A DNA stretch of 64,000 bases from Clitopilus passeckerianus (Eukaryota > Basidiomycota > Agaricomycetes > Agaricales > Entolomataceae): assembly GCA_944990035.1 (NCBI GenBank), contig CALYLX010000146.1, positions 434,001-498,000 on the forward strand. Reading direction: 5' to 3'. A program made the translations under genes and the position numbers. Each line of letters starts with the position of its first letter. The stretch's first letter is position 1. This document shows positions 45,291-57,669 of this stretch, in pieces. The notes beneath the pieces were generated by a model. The model was not told the DNA's origin. It was given only the letters and a program-made list of their open reading frames with translations, and searched no databases.

Positions 45291-46471
45291 GCTAGCCAAC
45301 CGAGTCGAAGCTGAATGTCTGCTCTTCTGTTTTGACAATGCTACTAATCAAGTGATTTCCATGATTTTCTTCATTAGGCCATGTTGCTACAAGTTCGGGC
45401 GTGACACCTGATCAAATGAACAGTTTCTCAAACAAAACGGTCTACGATTAGACACAGCACCTTATTGATATTTTATGTGTCTTGCAATGCAGATACTAAA
45501 CTACAGCGCAACCAGTTTATTGGTACAATTGGCGGCACCTCTTGCAACTGATTCCGCCCTTTCTTCGCTTGTAAAAGCCGCCCGATGTAGTACTCTCGAA
45601 ACTCTATTCCGCCTGGATCTACTGCAGTACACGGCCGCACACCCTTAACGATGCAGAATGTGGAGATATTGGATTCCATATACTTGTTCTTCAGATACTC
45701 AGCTTGTGCTTTATGGAATGGTGAACTTAAAAACCCACCGAATGTTAGAACATCAAACAACAACAATGTCAACTACTTGGTTTATTTCCGACGTTTTAAT
45801 TAGCCAATAAATACTCTGGTTTACGGAGACTTGTTCTCGAGGCTCCTGGTGAGAGCTAATGCAAAATTGGTGTAGTGATTAGTGACAAACCTCGGCATCC
45901 TCGAAAAACTCGGCCTAATCCTGAAAGGCATTTGACCTCATGGAAGGGTTATACTGTACTCCAAACATCAAGTGCGCAAAACTATGTATGAGTCGGTATA
46001 AAACATAGCATGGGACTCTTTGGTTGCAAGTCCTTAAAGGTACCGAAAATTTGCTAAGGGTTTGTTAAACGAACTCTTCTATGGGCCCAACCTAACCCAA
46101 ACCTCCTTCCAGAATGGAACCTGTCTTTTGCTGAACGAACTGTACTGATCACTCCAGCTCACCCCTAAGCCTTCCGGCTCGTAGGAGAAAACCTTGTGTT
46201 ACAATACCCAAGACAAAACCTCACCTCCTTGATTTTCCTACCGTTGTGGGGGGTGGTCTGTGGACCAGCGGGGGCTGTTCCCGCTCCAGCCTACGTTGGT
46301 ATCTTTATCCCTAGATGTCAAGCATGCAAGTATGCCTACCTCCAGAGGAAATTATCTGTACCCAATAACAGAGCTTATCGTTATATGGTGAAGATAGTAA
46401 CAAGTGGCGCGTTCCAACCCCGAAGATTTGAATTTCCATTTTGGGTAATTTCACTGCTACGTTTCACCACC
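45291..46471. other. intergenic between the retroelement and the Asterix gene
   Basis: A minus-strand frame at 45473-45772 (99 codons, including STFCIVKGVRPCTAVDPGG) has no recognisable domain and is not called a gene. Nothing else is supported. Confidence 0.4.
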
Positions 46472-47005
46472 ATGTCAAAAGTTCACGATGACCCCCGCGA
46501 TGCTTCGCTGGAGACCAAGGAGGTTCTGCCGTACACTTGGTACAGGGAAGATGGTGGTACGCAACTGTCCATGTTTTTTTGGCAAGAAATCACTGTAGCT
46601 GAGTTGTTCGTAATTTCCAGATTTTATGACCACGTCGGGCATGTTCTTTGCTGGTCTCATTATCGTGACACGGAACCGGTACGCTTCTGAGTACGACTTT
46701 GGAATTCGGATACCCGTGCTTATGCATTCTCATTTGTAGTTTCATGTCATGGGCCATCGTTGTCTTTGCAGTCAACTCCATTATGAATGGTCACCCCATG
46801 CGGTCGAAGGAGGGTACTGCCACCTGGTCGACTCTTCTGTACGTGCATGAGCTCTGGATATCGAGTTTTCCATAACTAACTTGTATTGTGTTCTCTTTCT
46901 TTCTATCTTGCCCGTGAATTTCGCAGGTTGACCGTTTCGGCTTTCATCTCATCCTATTTCCCCATGTTCGTTATCACCAGACCTATCACCGGTGCTGCTG
47001 CCTAG
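46472..47005 (+). CDS. Asterix (WDR83OS/UPF0139 family), PAT complex subunit
   Basis: In animals Asterix pairs with CCDC47 in the PAT complex and shields polar membrane helices during insertion at the ER translocon. Exons 46472-46556, 46621-46678, 46740-46838 and 46927-47005 splice to exactly 106 residues, the length of the human protein. The N-terminus MSKVHDDPRDASLETKEVLP is soluble. It is followed by three hydrophobic segments: FMTTSGMFFAGLIIVTRN, FMSWAIVVFAVNSIMNG and LLLTVSAFISSYFPMFV. The conserved SKEGTATWSTL loop (human RSSEDTKQMMSS) lies between the last two. All introns are GT-AG. The gene was hidden by four short exons, and I am confident of the assignment. Confidence 0.9.
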
Positions 47006-47568
47006 GGAAGGCAGCTTGTTGTCTGAAAAGGCCCATTTGGGTGGCCAGCTCCCATTCAGGCGAGAGTGGACATATGTATGGATGTATTGGTGTATCTTAT
47101 TGGCATAATGTTATTGACTCCTCCGCTGGCTTAAGCTAAGGGGGTTATCTTCGTGCACTGAAGGGCATAAGGTTTTAATTGGAGTCTATTAAGTTGCAGA
47201 GCTACAGGCTTAAATAAATTGTACGGGATGTTGGGGTCAAGCTACAGCGGATATCCTGGCTGTGTGTGGTTTCTATGCTCAGCCTAAAATTTATATCATA
47301 ACGTTGTGCGAACGACACTCTCATCGTCTGCAAACTGCAAACGTACTGAAATTCCACTCCATTCAGAGTGTTGGTTCAATGAATTGCATCACAGGGCCTT
47401 GAGAGTGGGTTCCCGTCGGAATTCGGAAAAGCTTATTACGATATCACCCTTCCTTGTCCTCCTACCGCCTTCAACGGGTCTTCACTGACGACCGCCAGGC
47501 ATCCCGATCCGCCCAACCACCATTACCATTAGCCTCTTCATACCCCCGCCAACAGGCGGGGCAGAGCT
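47006..47568. other. intergenic, no gene supported
   Basis: The 3' flank of the Asterix gene and promoter of the mitochondrial carrier. The open frame at 47306-47488 is not supported. Confidence 0.5.
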
Positions 47569-48856
47569 ATGGGAGGAAGGACCCAATGGTCAGTAAACAG
47601 TATGATCGGTAAGTCCGAGAATTTCATCCCCGCCATACGGAAGCACACGAGGGCTCAATTCTGGTTTTGTCCGCAAATTGTGAATAGCTGGCGCTGGAGG
47701 CGGTCTGGTGGCTAGCATTGCGACGTGTCCGCTGGATGTTGTGAAAACGAAATTGCAAGCTCAGAGGGCGATACCAGGGCAGAGAGGCTACCTGGGTATT
47801 CTTGGTGCGTCGGGTTTTCGCACCATTCCACTTCGCATGCACTTATCGGCCCAATACGACTTTACTAGATACTGTTAAGACCATACTGCGAGAGAATGGG
47901 CTGAAAGGGATGTATCGGGGCTTGGGACCGACAGTTTTGGGATACCTACCTACATGGGCAATATACTTTACTGTGTATGACAGTATCAAGGGTTACTTCG
48001 GGCAGCCTCCACAAGTGCAGGGAAAACGACATATATACCCTGCTGCACAAGTCAAAGGATATCAACCTGTTGCGAGAGAGCACCCATGGGCTCTTCACCT
48101 CTTATCTGCCATGACTGCTGGGGCAACCAGCACGATGTGCACGAATCCGTTGTGGGTGATCAAAACCCGGTTTATGGCGAGTGACTACATTGGTTCTTTT
48201 TGCATTTACTTATATTACTTGTAGACCCAAACGAAGGAAGACATTCGCTACCGGCACACCCTCGATGCTGCGATCACCATTTATCGCAATGAAGGAATCA
48301 GTGCTTTCTACCGTGGTCTAGTACCCAGTCTCCTTGGAATTTTCCACGTCGCCGTTCAGTTTCCTCTATATGAGCAGCTGAAAGTATGGTCTCGTACGTA
48401 CCTCTTCCTCTGTAATTCCTCCACCGATTCCAACACTGATTTTTCCGAACAGAGGGCGACTCAGACCAACCTATAAGCAGTGAAAGCATCCTTATATGCA
48501 CTGCAATCTCTAAGATGACCGCTTCCGTTGCCACCTACCCACATGAAGTTATCCGAACGCGGATGCAAACCCAGAAACGGCCCTTGGCCGATGATATGTC
48601 GTCCGATGGCATGGTCAAGCGCCACGCTAGCCGTGGACTCGTACAGACCACAGTCAAGCTCATACGGAAGGAGGGTTGGGCGACGCTCTACCGGGGCCTT
48701 TCAGTGAACTTGATAAGAACAGTGCCGAATAGTGCTGTCACCATGTTGACGTCAGTAGTTCTGCTAACCTCTCTCTTACTGTGAGTGTGAGCTAACATGA
48801 TTATATATTATAGGTATGAGCTGCTGCTGCGGCATCTGAACCAACGGACACCTTGA
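47569..48856 (+). CDS. mitochondrial carrier, NAD+/pyrimidine nucleotide/folate-FAD type
   Basis: A six-helix inner-membrane carrier. The start at 47569 gives MGGRTQWSVNSMIAGAGGG. Introns were resolved at 47609-47687, 47805-47868, 48177-48224, one after VWS, and one after TMLT. The three signature repeats are CPLDVVKTKLQAQ, NPLWVIKTRF and YPHEVIRTRMQTQ. The Trp in place of Asp/Glu in the second repeat (PLWVIKTR) is typical of the subgroup with yeast Yia6/Yea6, Rim2 and Flx1. The substrate within this group is not decided here. The third intron starts with GC, not GT; using the next GT would break the frame. The C-terminus is HLNQRTP, stop at 48854-48856. Confidence 0.88.
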
Positions 48857-49689
48857 CCTAATTACTGACAACTAGAACCTACGATTACCTCCCGATTCCA
48901 CCTCTTGATAGACGCCTCAAGCGTCGTGTACTCACCATCGACCTGAACTGCTTTTCTTTCTCTTATAGTGCACGGAATTTAGACTCGAATATCTGCAATA
49001 TAAAGCTGGTATTGACATTACTGGTGTGATTGTGATAATTGCTGAGATGTTCGCAAATACGAATTACTTGTGTTTGGTATCGGACCGAACTCCGAAAATC
49101 CATTGTGTATCATCTTCGCATACTGACATCGGAACAGTTGCCACTTTTCAAAAACGCCAGGCTCGATGCATGCTGCAAGCTTCAAGGCAAGGTTAGTTAC
49201 AAATTTGCAATGGTGGGCAGTCGCATTGACATGGCATGCAGATCGTCAGAGATGGCATTCCACGACTTTCGTGTTACCCCACGCTTCGTTTCATAGCGAC
49301 AACACATGCAGCACGAAGGATTTTTCACCCGGACCACTGGCAAGACGTTTGGATTGGACAGACACCCATGCTTTCCCTTCACAATGCCATGAAGACCTCA
49401 TGTCCTCCAACGAGGAATTCGCGCCGCACCATGACCGCGTTGTCTGTATATCCAGCCCCTAAGACACCAGGAGGCTTCTTCTTCTTCCCCGCATTGAACT
49501 CGCATTCATTTCCTTCGCCATCCATTGGTTCTTGCAGCTTTCTTCGCGCGGCCCAGGAAGGTTGTACGGATCCGGGTTTGGTTTTAAACCAGCAGTCTAG
49601 TTCGAAATCGCCTTGAAGGCCGCCACCACTGGCTTAGTACGCCTCTTCGCTCTCTTGACCTCGACCACGTAGTGCAAGCCACCTACAAG
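48857..49689. other. intergenic, no gene supported
   Basis: Overlapping open frames on both strands (49166-49616) show no domain or codon pattern that I trust. The promoter of the WH1 gene should be here. Confidence 0.45.
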
Positions 49690-50688
49690 ATGATGCCCCA
49701 ATATCCTTCCCCGACTCTCAGCTCCAGAAACGACAGCCCTTACCAAATTCCAGGATTGGACTCGAACAACTACACCACGTTTGCAGCGGGTGGTGCTCGC
49801 ATCTACCACTCTCAGCTGGGGGCGAAGGACAACGAATGGACCAACTCAAAGCTCCGAGGGACAATCCTCTTTGGGGCCGACGTTTCTCGCCATGACAGCC
49901 CGCTTGATAGAATGAGGAGTACCACAATGGCGAAGAACATTGAACCTGGAAGTTGCTGGTTCCGACTACTGGACGAGACCTCTGGAAAACCGGTTTGGAT
50001 GTTCAGAATTCCAGCCACTGGTTTGGTGTACCAGCAAGATCGGCCTTTCTTCCACACGTTCCAGGGTTTGGTGAGTATCTTTCTGTCCTAGGTCTGGAAT
50101 CTCGTGCTAAACAAGCGGTAGAGTCGCCAATTTGGAATCCTGTTCGAAGACGACGATGAGGCTGCCGCATTCTCATATGAAGTCAAGCACCGACTCTCAT
50201 CCATTTCTGCATCTGCTGTTGCTTCTCCACCTCCTCCGTCACCCGCCAACAGGCAAACCCTAGCAGCTCCCGCTCCGGAAAAGCTCAAGACTAAGAGCCG
50301 CAGCTCCAGCTTCATAACCATGCGATCCAAATCGGCATCCCCAAGCCCTCCTCCCTCTCCCTCAAAATCTCCCAAACGTTCCAAAACACCTGTCTCCCCA
50401 TCCATGATCACCCTCCCGGACCCAAGCTCCTTCTCGCACGTTTCGCACGTCGGCCTGGCCGAGTTTGGCGCACTGGAGGCCGGCCAGCATAACAATGACT
50501 CTTGGAGCTCTATGCTCGAAGGGCTGAAGAATGCCAATGCAGAGAGTGCGGGAGAGGCGGAGAGGCCAGTCATGCCAGAAAGGGCCAGGACCTTGCCAGC
50601 GAGTCACTCCATCGAGAGTACTCGTAGCCTCGGCTTTGCTTCTCGGATGAGGCGAAAGTTGACCTCACCCAGTTTCCGTGTATTTTAG
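49690..50688 (+). CDS. WH1/EVH1-domain protein with Ser/Pro-rich tail
   Basis: Exons 49690-50070 and 50122-50688 give 315 residues. The N-terminal 145 residues form a WH1/EVH1-like fold: ARIYHSQLGAKDNEW, RGTILFGADVSRHD, GSCWFRLLDETSGKPVWMFR, YQQDRPFFHTFQGL, and SRQFGILFEDDDEAAAF across the splice. WH1 domains bind proline-rich partners in actin regulation (WASP, Ena/VASP). The remainder is disordered, with Ser/Pro runs such as SPSPPPSPSKSPKRSK and RSRSS-like basic patches, and no WH2 or verprolin motif. It is therefore not a full WASP. The 5' exon could extend further upstream. It converges with the kinase gene 255 bp away. Confidence 0.75.
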
Positions 50689-50943
50689 TGCTTTCTCCCA
50701 TTCATTTTTCTCCTTCGATTGCCATCTTTCCCACCAGTCTACTTGATATATCCTGCCATATTCCTTTCATTTTCATGGTTCTTCGCTCATCATCAAGCAT
50801 ATGTACATTTTTTGCATCCATCCCAATTGCTCTCTGGTATACGAGTAGTTAAATACAGCAACTATTTATATGCGTGGTATAATCCATCCGCTACAGTCCA
50901 ATGCTAGTCATTCGAATCTTCTACCAATCATCTATCCTACAAT

Positions 50944-53712
50944 TTAAGGGGTATGTTCCCAGAATCGCATACATCCCCAGAATCGTCGTGCGGCCGATAC
51001 GTTTGTATGTGAATTCTTTCTCGCGTGCATATACTCCTGCGGACTTTGAGATTGGGACAGTACAGGCCGCTGCGTCTTCTTCAACTTCCGAGGTCGCCTC
51101 TTCTGCCTCTTCCGCACCATTTCGTGTAGCCTGTACAACCGTTCCTCGTGCTGTGCAGTCATCCGGCTCGCATTCTTGTCTCGGATATCCATCGCCTGGA
51201 GGAGAACCATTGTGAGCACCTCAGGGAGATTGTCCTCCTGGCTCAATAACTGGTAACCCAGCGGCCAATCAATTGTTTCTGGTGGAGGTAATGATTGTGG
51301 CGATCCAAGTGATGGGGAGGATGTGAAGTCACAGAAGAGTAGTGAGGAAGATGGATGAGAAGCGTTCTGGTGTCGCAGTCTCCGGCGTACAGCAGCAGGC
51401 GTGGATTCTTCGAAGGGAGAGCCCAATAGGCATGGATGCTGGATCTTGTCGAGGGGAGTCGCTGAGCGTTCAGGCCCGGGCTCAAGAGTGATACTGGGCA
51501 GGCAAGGGGTCCGTGCTTCACTTGAGGTACTGGTGTAGTCGGTGATCCAATCCGGCAAGGTGAGGACATATTCCTCCTCGATATGTGGCCGTGGCGGGCT
51601 CACGACGATGGTCGGTCGTGGCGCATTTGAGTATGAGGGATGATGGGAGAAAGATGTGCCGGAATCCATGAAAACATCCTCCTGATCACTGATGCTCCGA
51701 TGCTCCGATGCTTGGGCTTGGGAGGGGAATATGGAAGCCGTTGAGGGGATCCCTCGAAGTATACATTGGTCTTCGTCGCTTGAAGAGCGTGAAGACATTA
51801 GGCTAGGATTCAACCCATAGCGTCGGAGTGAACTGTGCGAATCGCGATCGTCATAGCAAGTATGGAAAACCTGGGATAAAATGTAAACGGCTGAAAGTTT
51901 ACGCATATTCCTTTTACTTACCAATTCATGGCTGGCCCATGAATCTGATTGGAGATCCGTGCCATCGAGCATATAAGAGCAATCTCGCTCATCCACGAGA
52001 TGCTTGACCTCTGGGTTCGGACATGGGGGGTGCCGTCCGGCTGCGACTTCGTCCCATAATAAACCGTACGAAAGAGGGTCAAAGAAGGGGTGCGATTGGA
52101 TATTGTCATCGGCAAGCCTATCCGATGGCTGATATGCAAGCAACTAGAGGTAGATTTATCAGCAAAATTTATCGATTCCTTTGAGAGATAACATACGCCC
52201 TGCAAAAAGCTCCTCAAGTCCAAAACCCTTCTTCGTATCCCTTCTTCAGCGGATCCCAAGAGGGACTTCTCCACTGCTTCCAAGGTCCCAAATGATAAGC
52301 TTAAATCCCCCTCACTTCTCCTCGACGCCACCTCATCGCCATTTCCCCGAATGACGCATGGAACAGAGCCAGTCGACAGCTCATGAAGCAGTACACCAAG
52401 GCTCCACCAATCTGAACGTGTGTCATACTCGATGTAGCCCTCTGCGTTACGCTCGCGAAGCTCTGGGGCGGCATACGTTGGGGTAAAGGTCACGTAGTCG
52501 GACGGTTGGAGTTGGATGGGCAAGAAGGAAAGAGAGTGATGACCGATGGCAGCATTTTCTACTGGGTAAGGAGCCTCCGCACATCGACTCGTGGCCCCAA
52601 AATCACCCACAACGGCATGCCCACCATGCGATATCATAATATTGGCGGGTTTCATGTCCTGATGGATAATTCCTTTTGCATGCAGAAAACGCAATCCAAG
52701 GATGATTTCTGCTGCCAGGAGCAGGGTGGAGATAAGTGAAGCTTCAAGGGATTCCATGGATTGCTGGACTGGTCCATTAGTGAGCATATATGCGGGGAGA
52801 GATGGTGACGTTTTGTATGGAGCATTCGGATTGACTAGGGCGAGGCGGAAACGGGCGGTGATTTCGGGGTCGGAGAGCGTAGCAGGATGATATTCCTACA
52901 AATGTCGTTAATTGGGCGCATATAGCAGGTGAAGAAATCCATACCATGGCTATGAAGCAGTACTCCTGATCATAGAAAACTTCGTATAGCCGCTGCAAGA
53001 ATAGCAAACCGGTGCTATCGTGGCCGTCCTCCAAAGCACCGCAGTCGACGGTAACATCCCCAGTCGAAGAATCACCGGAGACAATACGCAACACCGCCAG
53101 TTCTTTCTGAATTTCTGGAGTGGAACGATCCCCAGGAACGACCTTCATCGCGTAAAAGGTGAAGTCGGTGAAGGAATCATCGTTAAGGTAGGCTAACACC
53201 ACTTTGCCATGGGTACCTCGACCGATAGTCCCTACAATCGTGTATGCGTTTGGATCTCTAGAAGTTAGGTGGCAGCCGCGGGGTTGTTTTGGTGACGATG
53301 CGTCCCCTTCCGGCCAAGATGAAGGCGTTGGGTGTTCATCATCTCGGTCCTCAGCGGCCTGCTTGACGCGAGATTTGGATGCTGGCAGCAGCTCGTTCCC
53401 GTGTATGAGAGTCCTCTCGCCGTTCGTTTGGTCCGCATATACGAAGGGGGTCAATGCAGGTTCGTGGTCGCTTTGATTGCCCCAGTCACTGGCATGCTTA
53501 GATGCGTAGCTGGGGATGGTGTCCAGAGAGCTGACGGCTACTGATATCCGAGTGCTGTTTAACGCGATTCCTGTCTCCACCATTGGCGATGTTGACTTTA
53601 TAGACCGCCTGCTGGCGCTGGAAACGAATGTCGCGTCTTGTTCAGCTTCGAAAGGCCTCTGGAAAGGCGGGTCACTTGTAGATCTTTGAGAGTCCCGTTG
53701 GGGGGAGGACAT
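50944..53712 (-). CDS. protein kinase, AGC-like, with long N- and C-terminal extensions
   Basis: The start MSSPQRDSQRSTSDPPFQRP is at 53710-53712; the frame is open upstream but has no ATG there. About 150 disordered residues precede the kinase domain. Its motifs are GTIGRGTHGKVVLAYL (Gly loop), FYAMKVVPG (Lys), HAKGIIHQDMKPANIM (catalytic loop with HQD instead of HRD), VVGDFGATS (DFG) and TPTYAAPELRER. DTRSDWWSLGVLLHEL follows, then an AGC-style end (DDNIQSHPFFDPLSYGLLWD). A 300-residue Ser/Pro-rich tail ends in a basic segment (KRQKRRPRKLKKTQR, possible nuclear signal). The activation loop carries an insert (about 30 residues) between DFG and APE. Short introns have GT-AG ends. I cannot assign it to a named kinase. 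Confidence 0.82.
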
Positions 53713-55480
53713 GGTTCGAAACGAAGCCGCTTCAAAGCCAGCCACCGGCCAGAATGCGATCTTATCGTGGAGGCTAACGCAGGCAACAAGTCCCGTCACC
53801 GTTTGGACGCCCTTTCGTGTTATCGGCAATGACCGAATGCCCCTATCTATTTCTCCAGGAGGTGTTCCCCCCTTGACTGTCGCTAATCATTCGCAACGGT
53901 CAAAGTTTCATGGAGTGCCCATAAGAAGTCCTGAAGGTGCCTCGGTAACATTTCTCCGGGAATGAAGAATTGCTTCACATATCTATTCTGAGGGCACAGT
54001 CTTTGGGAGGACCTTCTCCTCCAAACCAGCGGCTATGAGGAGCCACGAGCTACTTCGACTTGCGCGTCGCGACGCGACGCGCAATAAACGCGGTCACATG
54101 TTCTGGCGCTTGAGCGATTGGTGCCCAACAGCATCCGAGAGCCAGCTCGAGGGGGAGTAAGTGATGCGACCGCTGGTTCTGAGTTGACGAGGCTGTCCAG
54201 ACTCGATGCTGCATATCCAACCAGACACTATGACACACCTCGCTGAAATCGCGAATGGGCCTTTCTGTTTGAAGCCAATGGCTAGAATAGCTTGGGAATA
54301 GCGACAGAACTCTGGGCCGACGCTCTATGATAGAATTGTGTCTCTCGTGAATCTTCGTTCACCGGTATTCAGCCTATGTGGGTGTCAACTGGGACGAGAT
54401 TCAGGAGTAGGAGCTGCGGTCCGTTTCTGGCCTGGCCTGTCGTGGTTGACCTCCAGCGAGTTTTGTACGACGCACCGGATGGTACTTCTGTGCCTGTTCT
54501 TCATTGGAAATCCTTGACTGGACGGTGGAGATTCAGACTGGCCATGTAAAACCGCGACATCAGATGTCACCCATTTACTGGTGGGAGCGATATACGGGCT
54601 CGAATGTGGGCGATGCTTCCAAGAATTGGAGTTCATCAGGTATTTGTGGCCAGAACTACTGCGGCCTGCATGCCGTTGCCTTGGTCAACAAGTCCGTCTT
54701 CTGGCTATCTGACAACTTCCTCACGGAAGGCATTGAAAGGATCACGATGCATTCATCGTTGTGAACGTGGGAGTGGTAATGGTCTATGAAAGTTGCCTCG
54801 TGTTGATAACCGAATCAGGCTTCTACCCTGAACATTAACCTCCGCACCTGACGAAAGGCTTTTTTGCAGAATCCGCCACAAGGCACTCTACCCACACTCC
54901 CGAGACTCCTTCCTGCTGAGCCGTTCGCCCCTGACGCTGCAGACCCTAAGTTGCAGGTCTGTTGCTCGGACGCCCAACTCCTTTCTGTGGTGGTCCCTCA
55001 CTCCTAAAGTTGCCTTCCGCTATCAGAGTGGCTCACTCGTATTGATAACTTGGCCTGTTCTAGCAGCATGGAGCCGTCATGAAGCCCAGAAACAAGACCG
55101 ACAAGAACGCTGATGACACTGGATGGTTTATGGGTGATTTGTTAATCGACGTCCATTCCTGGCAGATTGATTTCACTCTATTGAAACGACCTCCGGCGCT
55201 ATTGCAACTGGTTGACAACGGCTGAGAGGTAAACTCTCACCACCATTCTCATCCGGCCTTTCTGCGTCTTTTCCCTGGCAATCCATCAGATCAGCCCTCT
55301 CAATCTGCCAAAGTTTAAAAAAAGCTCTACCCTATTGATATGAAGAATTTTGAAGGAGCAACGTGCGACACCTTGGAGCGAGACGAATAAGAAGGCTGCT
55401 TCCACGATACGCTTCCTATATTTCTGCAGTCTCCTCGCCCTTGGTCCACCCTTTCCCCAAACTTTCTCCTTCTCCTTATC
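53713..55480. other. gene-poor interval of 1.8 kb
   Basis: The first part is the kinase promoter. Frames at 54385-54636 (minus) and 54504-54764 (plus, with YWWERYTGSNVGDASKNWSS) have no recognisable domain. Nothing is supported. Confidence 0.4.
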
Positions 55481-55814
55481 ATGTCCCAACCACAGACCCA
55501 ACAACCATCTGGCAACGATGGCATGTGTGAGTCTGTTGCTTTTCATCCGTCGTGAAAGAAACTAACTTCATGATGTCTAGCGTTCGCCGCCGATCTAGGC
55601 AAAGAGTACGCCAAGGGCGCAGCAAAAGAGCAAGGCAAAGAAGGTGCCGAATACATGAACTCGGACGAAGGACAACAGAACATAGACGACGCAAAAGCCC
55701 AGGCACAGGTCAGTTCTTGTCTCCCATGGCCATCACCCTTGAATCTCCAACACATGCTCATATGCTATTCAGGGTCTCTGGGCCAAATATTGCGGGTGCT
55801 TTGGTGCGGCTTGA
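55481..55814 (+). CDS. small hydrophilic protein, 71 residues
   Basis: Exons 55481-55526, 55581-55708 and 55773-55814 with GT-AG introns splice to 71 residues: MSQPQTQQPSGNDGMSFAAD at the N-terminus, EYAKGAAKEQGKEGAEYM in the centre, and DDAKAQAQGLWAKYCGCFGA at the end. The middle is a charged, Ala/Gly/Lys/Glu-rich helix. The C-terminus ends in a hydrophobic Cys-rich patch (CGCF) that could carry a lipid. I do not recognise the family. The exons are too short and too consistent in phase to look accidental, which is the main support. A pyrimidine-rich promoter with long TC tracts lies just upstream (about 55400-55480). Confidence 0.65.
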
Positions 55815-56196
55815 GCGCAAAGCTATAGTATCGGGAGCCAGTCATCCCACATTCTTGTATGATACCCATATAAAGTTGTATAATAGGGCCACCATTCCCC
55901 AGACCCATAGAATAGGACCAATCTACATGGCGCACCATTTGGAAAGTTGTGAGGACAATCCAAGTAGTCTGACCAGGGTTTCCATTATTCTCGTATTAAA
56001 ACAACGCAAACGGCTACTAATGATACAACTGGGTATCCCTCATAATTATCGCGCCAATAAGTTACCTCACCAAAGGTGATTTTCTCGACGCCTGGGTCTC
56101 GCCTATGTTTTTTCGTGTATTAATGAAAATTTGGGTGAGCTTCCTTCGCCTAGCTGAAAGTCGACCACCGTAGAATCTGAGCTACGCGGAACGTGC
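55815..56196. other. intergenic, convergent small gene and DUF6534 gene
   Basis: 3' flanks only; no gene seen. Confidence 0.5.
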
Positions 56197-57669
56197 TCAA
56201 GGGAACTCTGGCTCACGTCTCTGGCCTCCAGAATCGACGTTGGTCTCCTGGGAACTTCCTGCGTCGGTGACGTCGTATGTGGTAGCTATATCATCGCATG
56301 GATAAGCAAACATTCTGTTTGGAGGGAAGACGAGACAACGAACTTGGGGGCTTAATGTTGCAGAGGTAAGCGTCATGGAGTGTGGCCTGGATTTGTCCAT
56401 ATCTTGCCAGTTTTCGAAGGCTGCTGAGACTGGCCGGCTGAAGGCGATACCCGTCGTGGCTCCTTGCCTTGGGGAAGTCATGTATCCATCTTCGAGCTCC
56501 ATTTCTTCTCGGCTGCCTACGATCCGCATTCGGCTATTGAAGAGCACCAGGAGAGTGTTGCAGTAGAACTTGGCGATAATAAGGACTGGCACGGTGTAGT
56601 AGTTGGTGAGAGGAAATCCGAAGAAAAGCCCGAGGTTGACGATCGCCATGACCGCCGTGCATGAACCAGTTTCGATGGTAATTCGGATAAGTCGCTGAAC
56701 CACGAGCTGAGTATGCTGGAAACCTGATTCATGGCGAGAAAGCTGATGTGGAGTTGAACATTCACCGAATGTATGGAATCAAGTACACCGACGCACCAGG
56801 TAGGTCATTGCTATTGCAATCGTAACATCACAAAGCGCGCAGCAGCCCCACCATATCTAAGAGATCTGTCAGACCAGCTTTGCAACGCTGAAAAAAGGAC
56901 ATGCCCCAGCGGTGATGAAAACCGTCCTCACGCTGAGCTTGCTCAGGCTTCCCAGCTCAAAGGACTTGATGCCCGTCGCAATGGCCCCACCGCACCCACA
57001 TATCGAGACCTAGTGCATAGTAAGTATTGAGCAATCCAAAGCCATAACAAGGGGCGGACGAACGGCAGCAATCGCATAGCTTAGCCTTCTTGTCTTGGAC
57101 AATATGTTGATCCTATAAGCATAGTACATCTGCACGATGCAACCGACTGTCGTCCTCATGTTAGATTTGCGTGCATCGAGTAGCCGACTTCAAGACGCAC
57201 CTATCCCACTCAGAATAGGGATGCTTAGACAAGTCAGTTGTATGTCGTCCAAAGCCTTAAAGTCGCCGAAGCCCAGGCCAAAGCTCAAGAATGCATCCCG
57301 TGAAACAATGATGGTTTGGAGGATTTCCAACAAGTAGACCCCATAGACGATAACCTTGCAGAAGGCCTTGTCCCTCGGGAAGGCGATGTAGTAATAGTCT
57401 AGAGAAATAGTGAGGTTCTGTTGATATCGCTTGATTGATGCTGTTCGTACAAACTTGGATCGTCACCACTCCAAATAAAGCCCAGTTGAACAAATAGCCA
57501 AGGATCTACGGCATCGAAGATAAGTTCCTCTGAAAAAGCCTAGGACCTGTGAAACATTTACTGACCAAAGGCCCAGAGCTTGACAAAGATTCATCAGTAC
57601 GCTTCGTTGAAGATGCAGAAGGGCTACTCACCTCTTTACTATGTCATCCGGAAGAGTGTAGGTGTGCAT
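56197..57669 (-). CDS. DUF6534 multi-pass membrane protein
   Basis: DUF6534 proteins are abundant seven-helix proteins of mushroom-forming fungi, of unknown function. From MHTYTLPDDI at 57667-57669, exons give GPLILGYLFNWALFGVVTIQ, YYYIAFPRDKAFCKVIVYGV, YLLEILQTIIVSRDAF and QMYYAYRINILSKTRR. These are followed by AIATGIKSFELGSLSKLS, WWGCCALCDVTIAIAMTYL, RLIRITIETGSCTAVMAIV, NYYTVPVLIIAKFYCNTLLV and LFNSRMRIVG. The FN(W/x)xLFG and LLVxLNSR-type blocks fit the family. A hydrophilic tail ends at 56197. First-exon splicing is uncertain because the intron there would be only about 38 nt. The other joins are well supported. Confidence 0.8.

Noticed and set aside
45473..45772. Minus-strand 99-codon gene
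   Set aside because: No domain, no signal peptide, and no evidence beyond an open frame.
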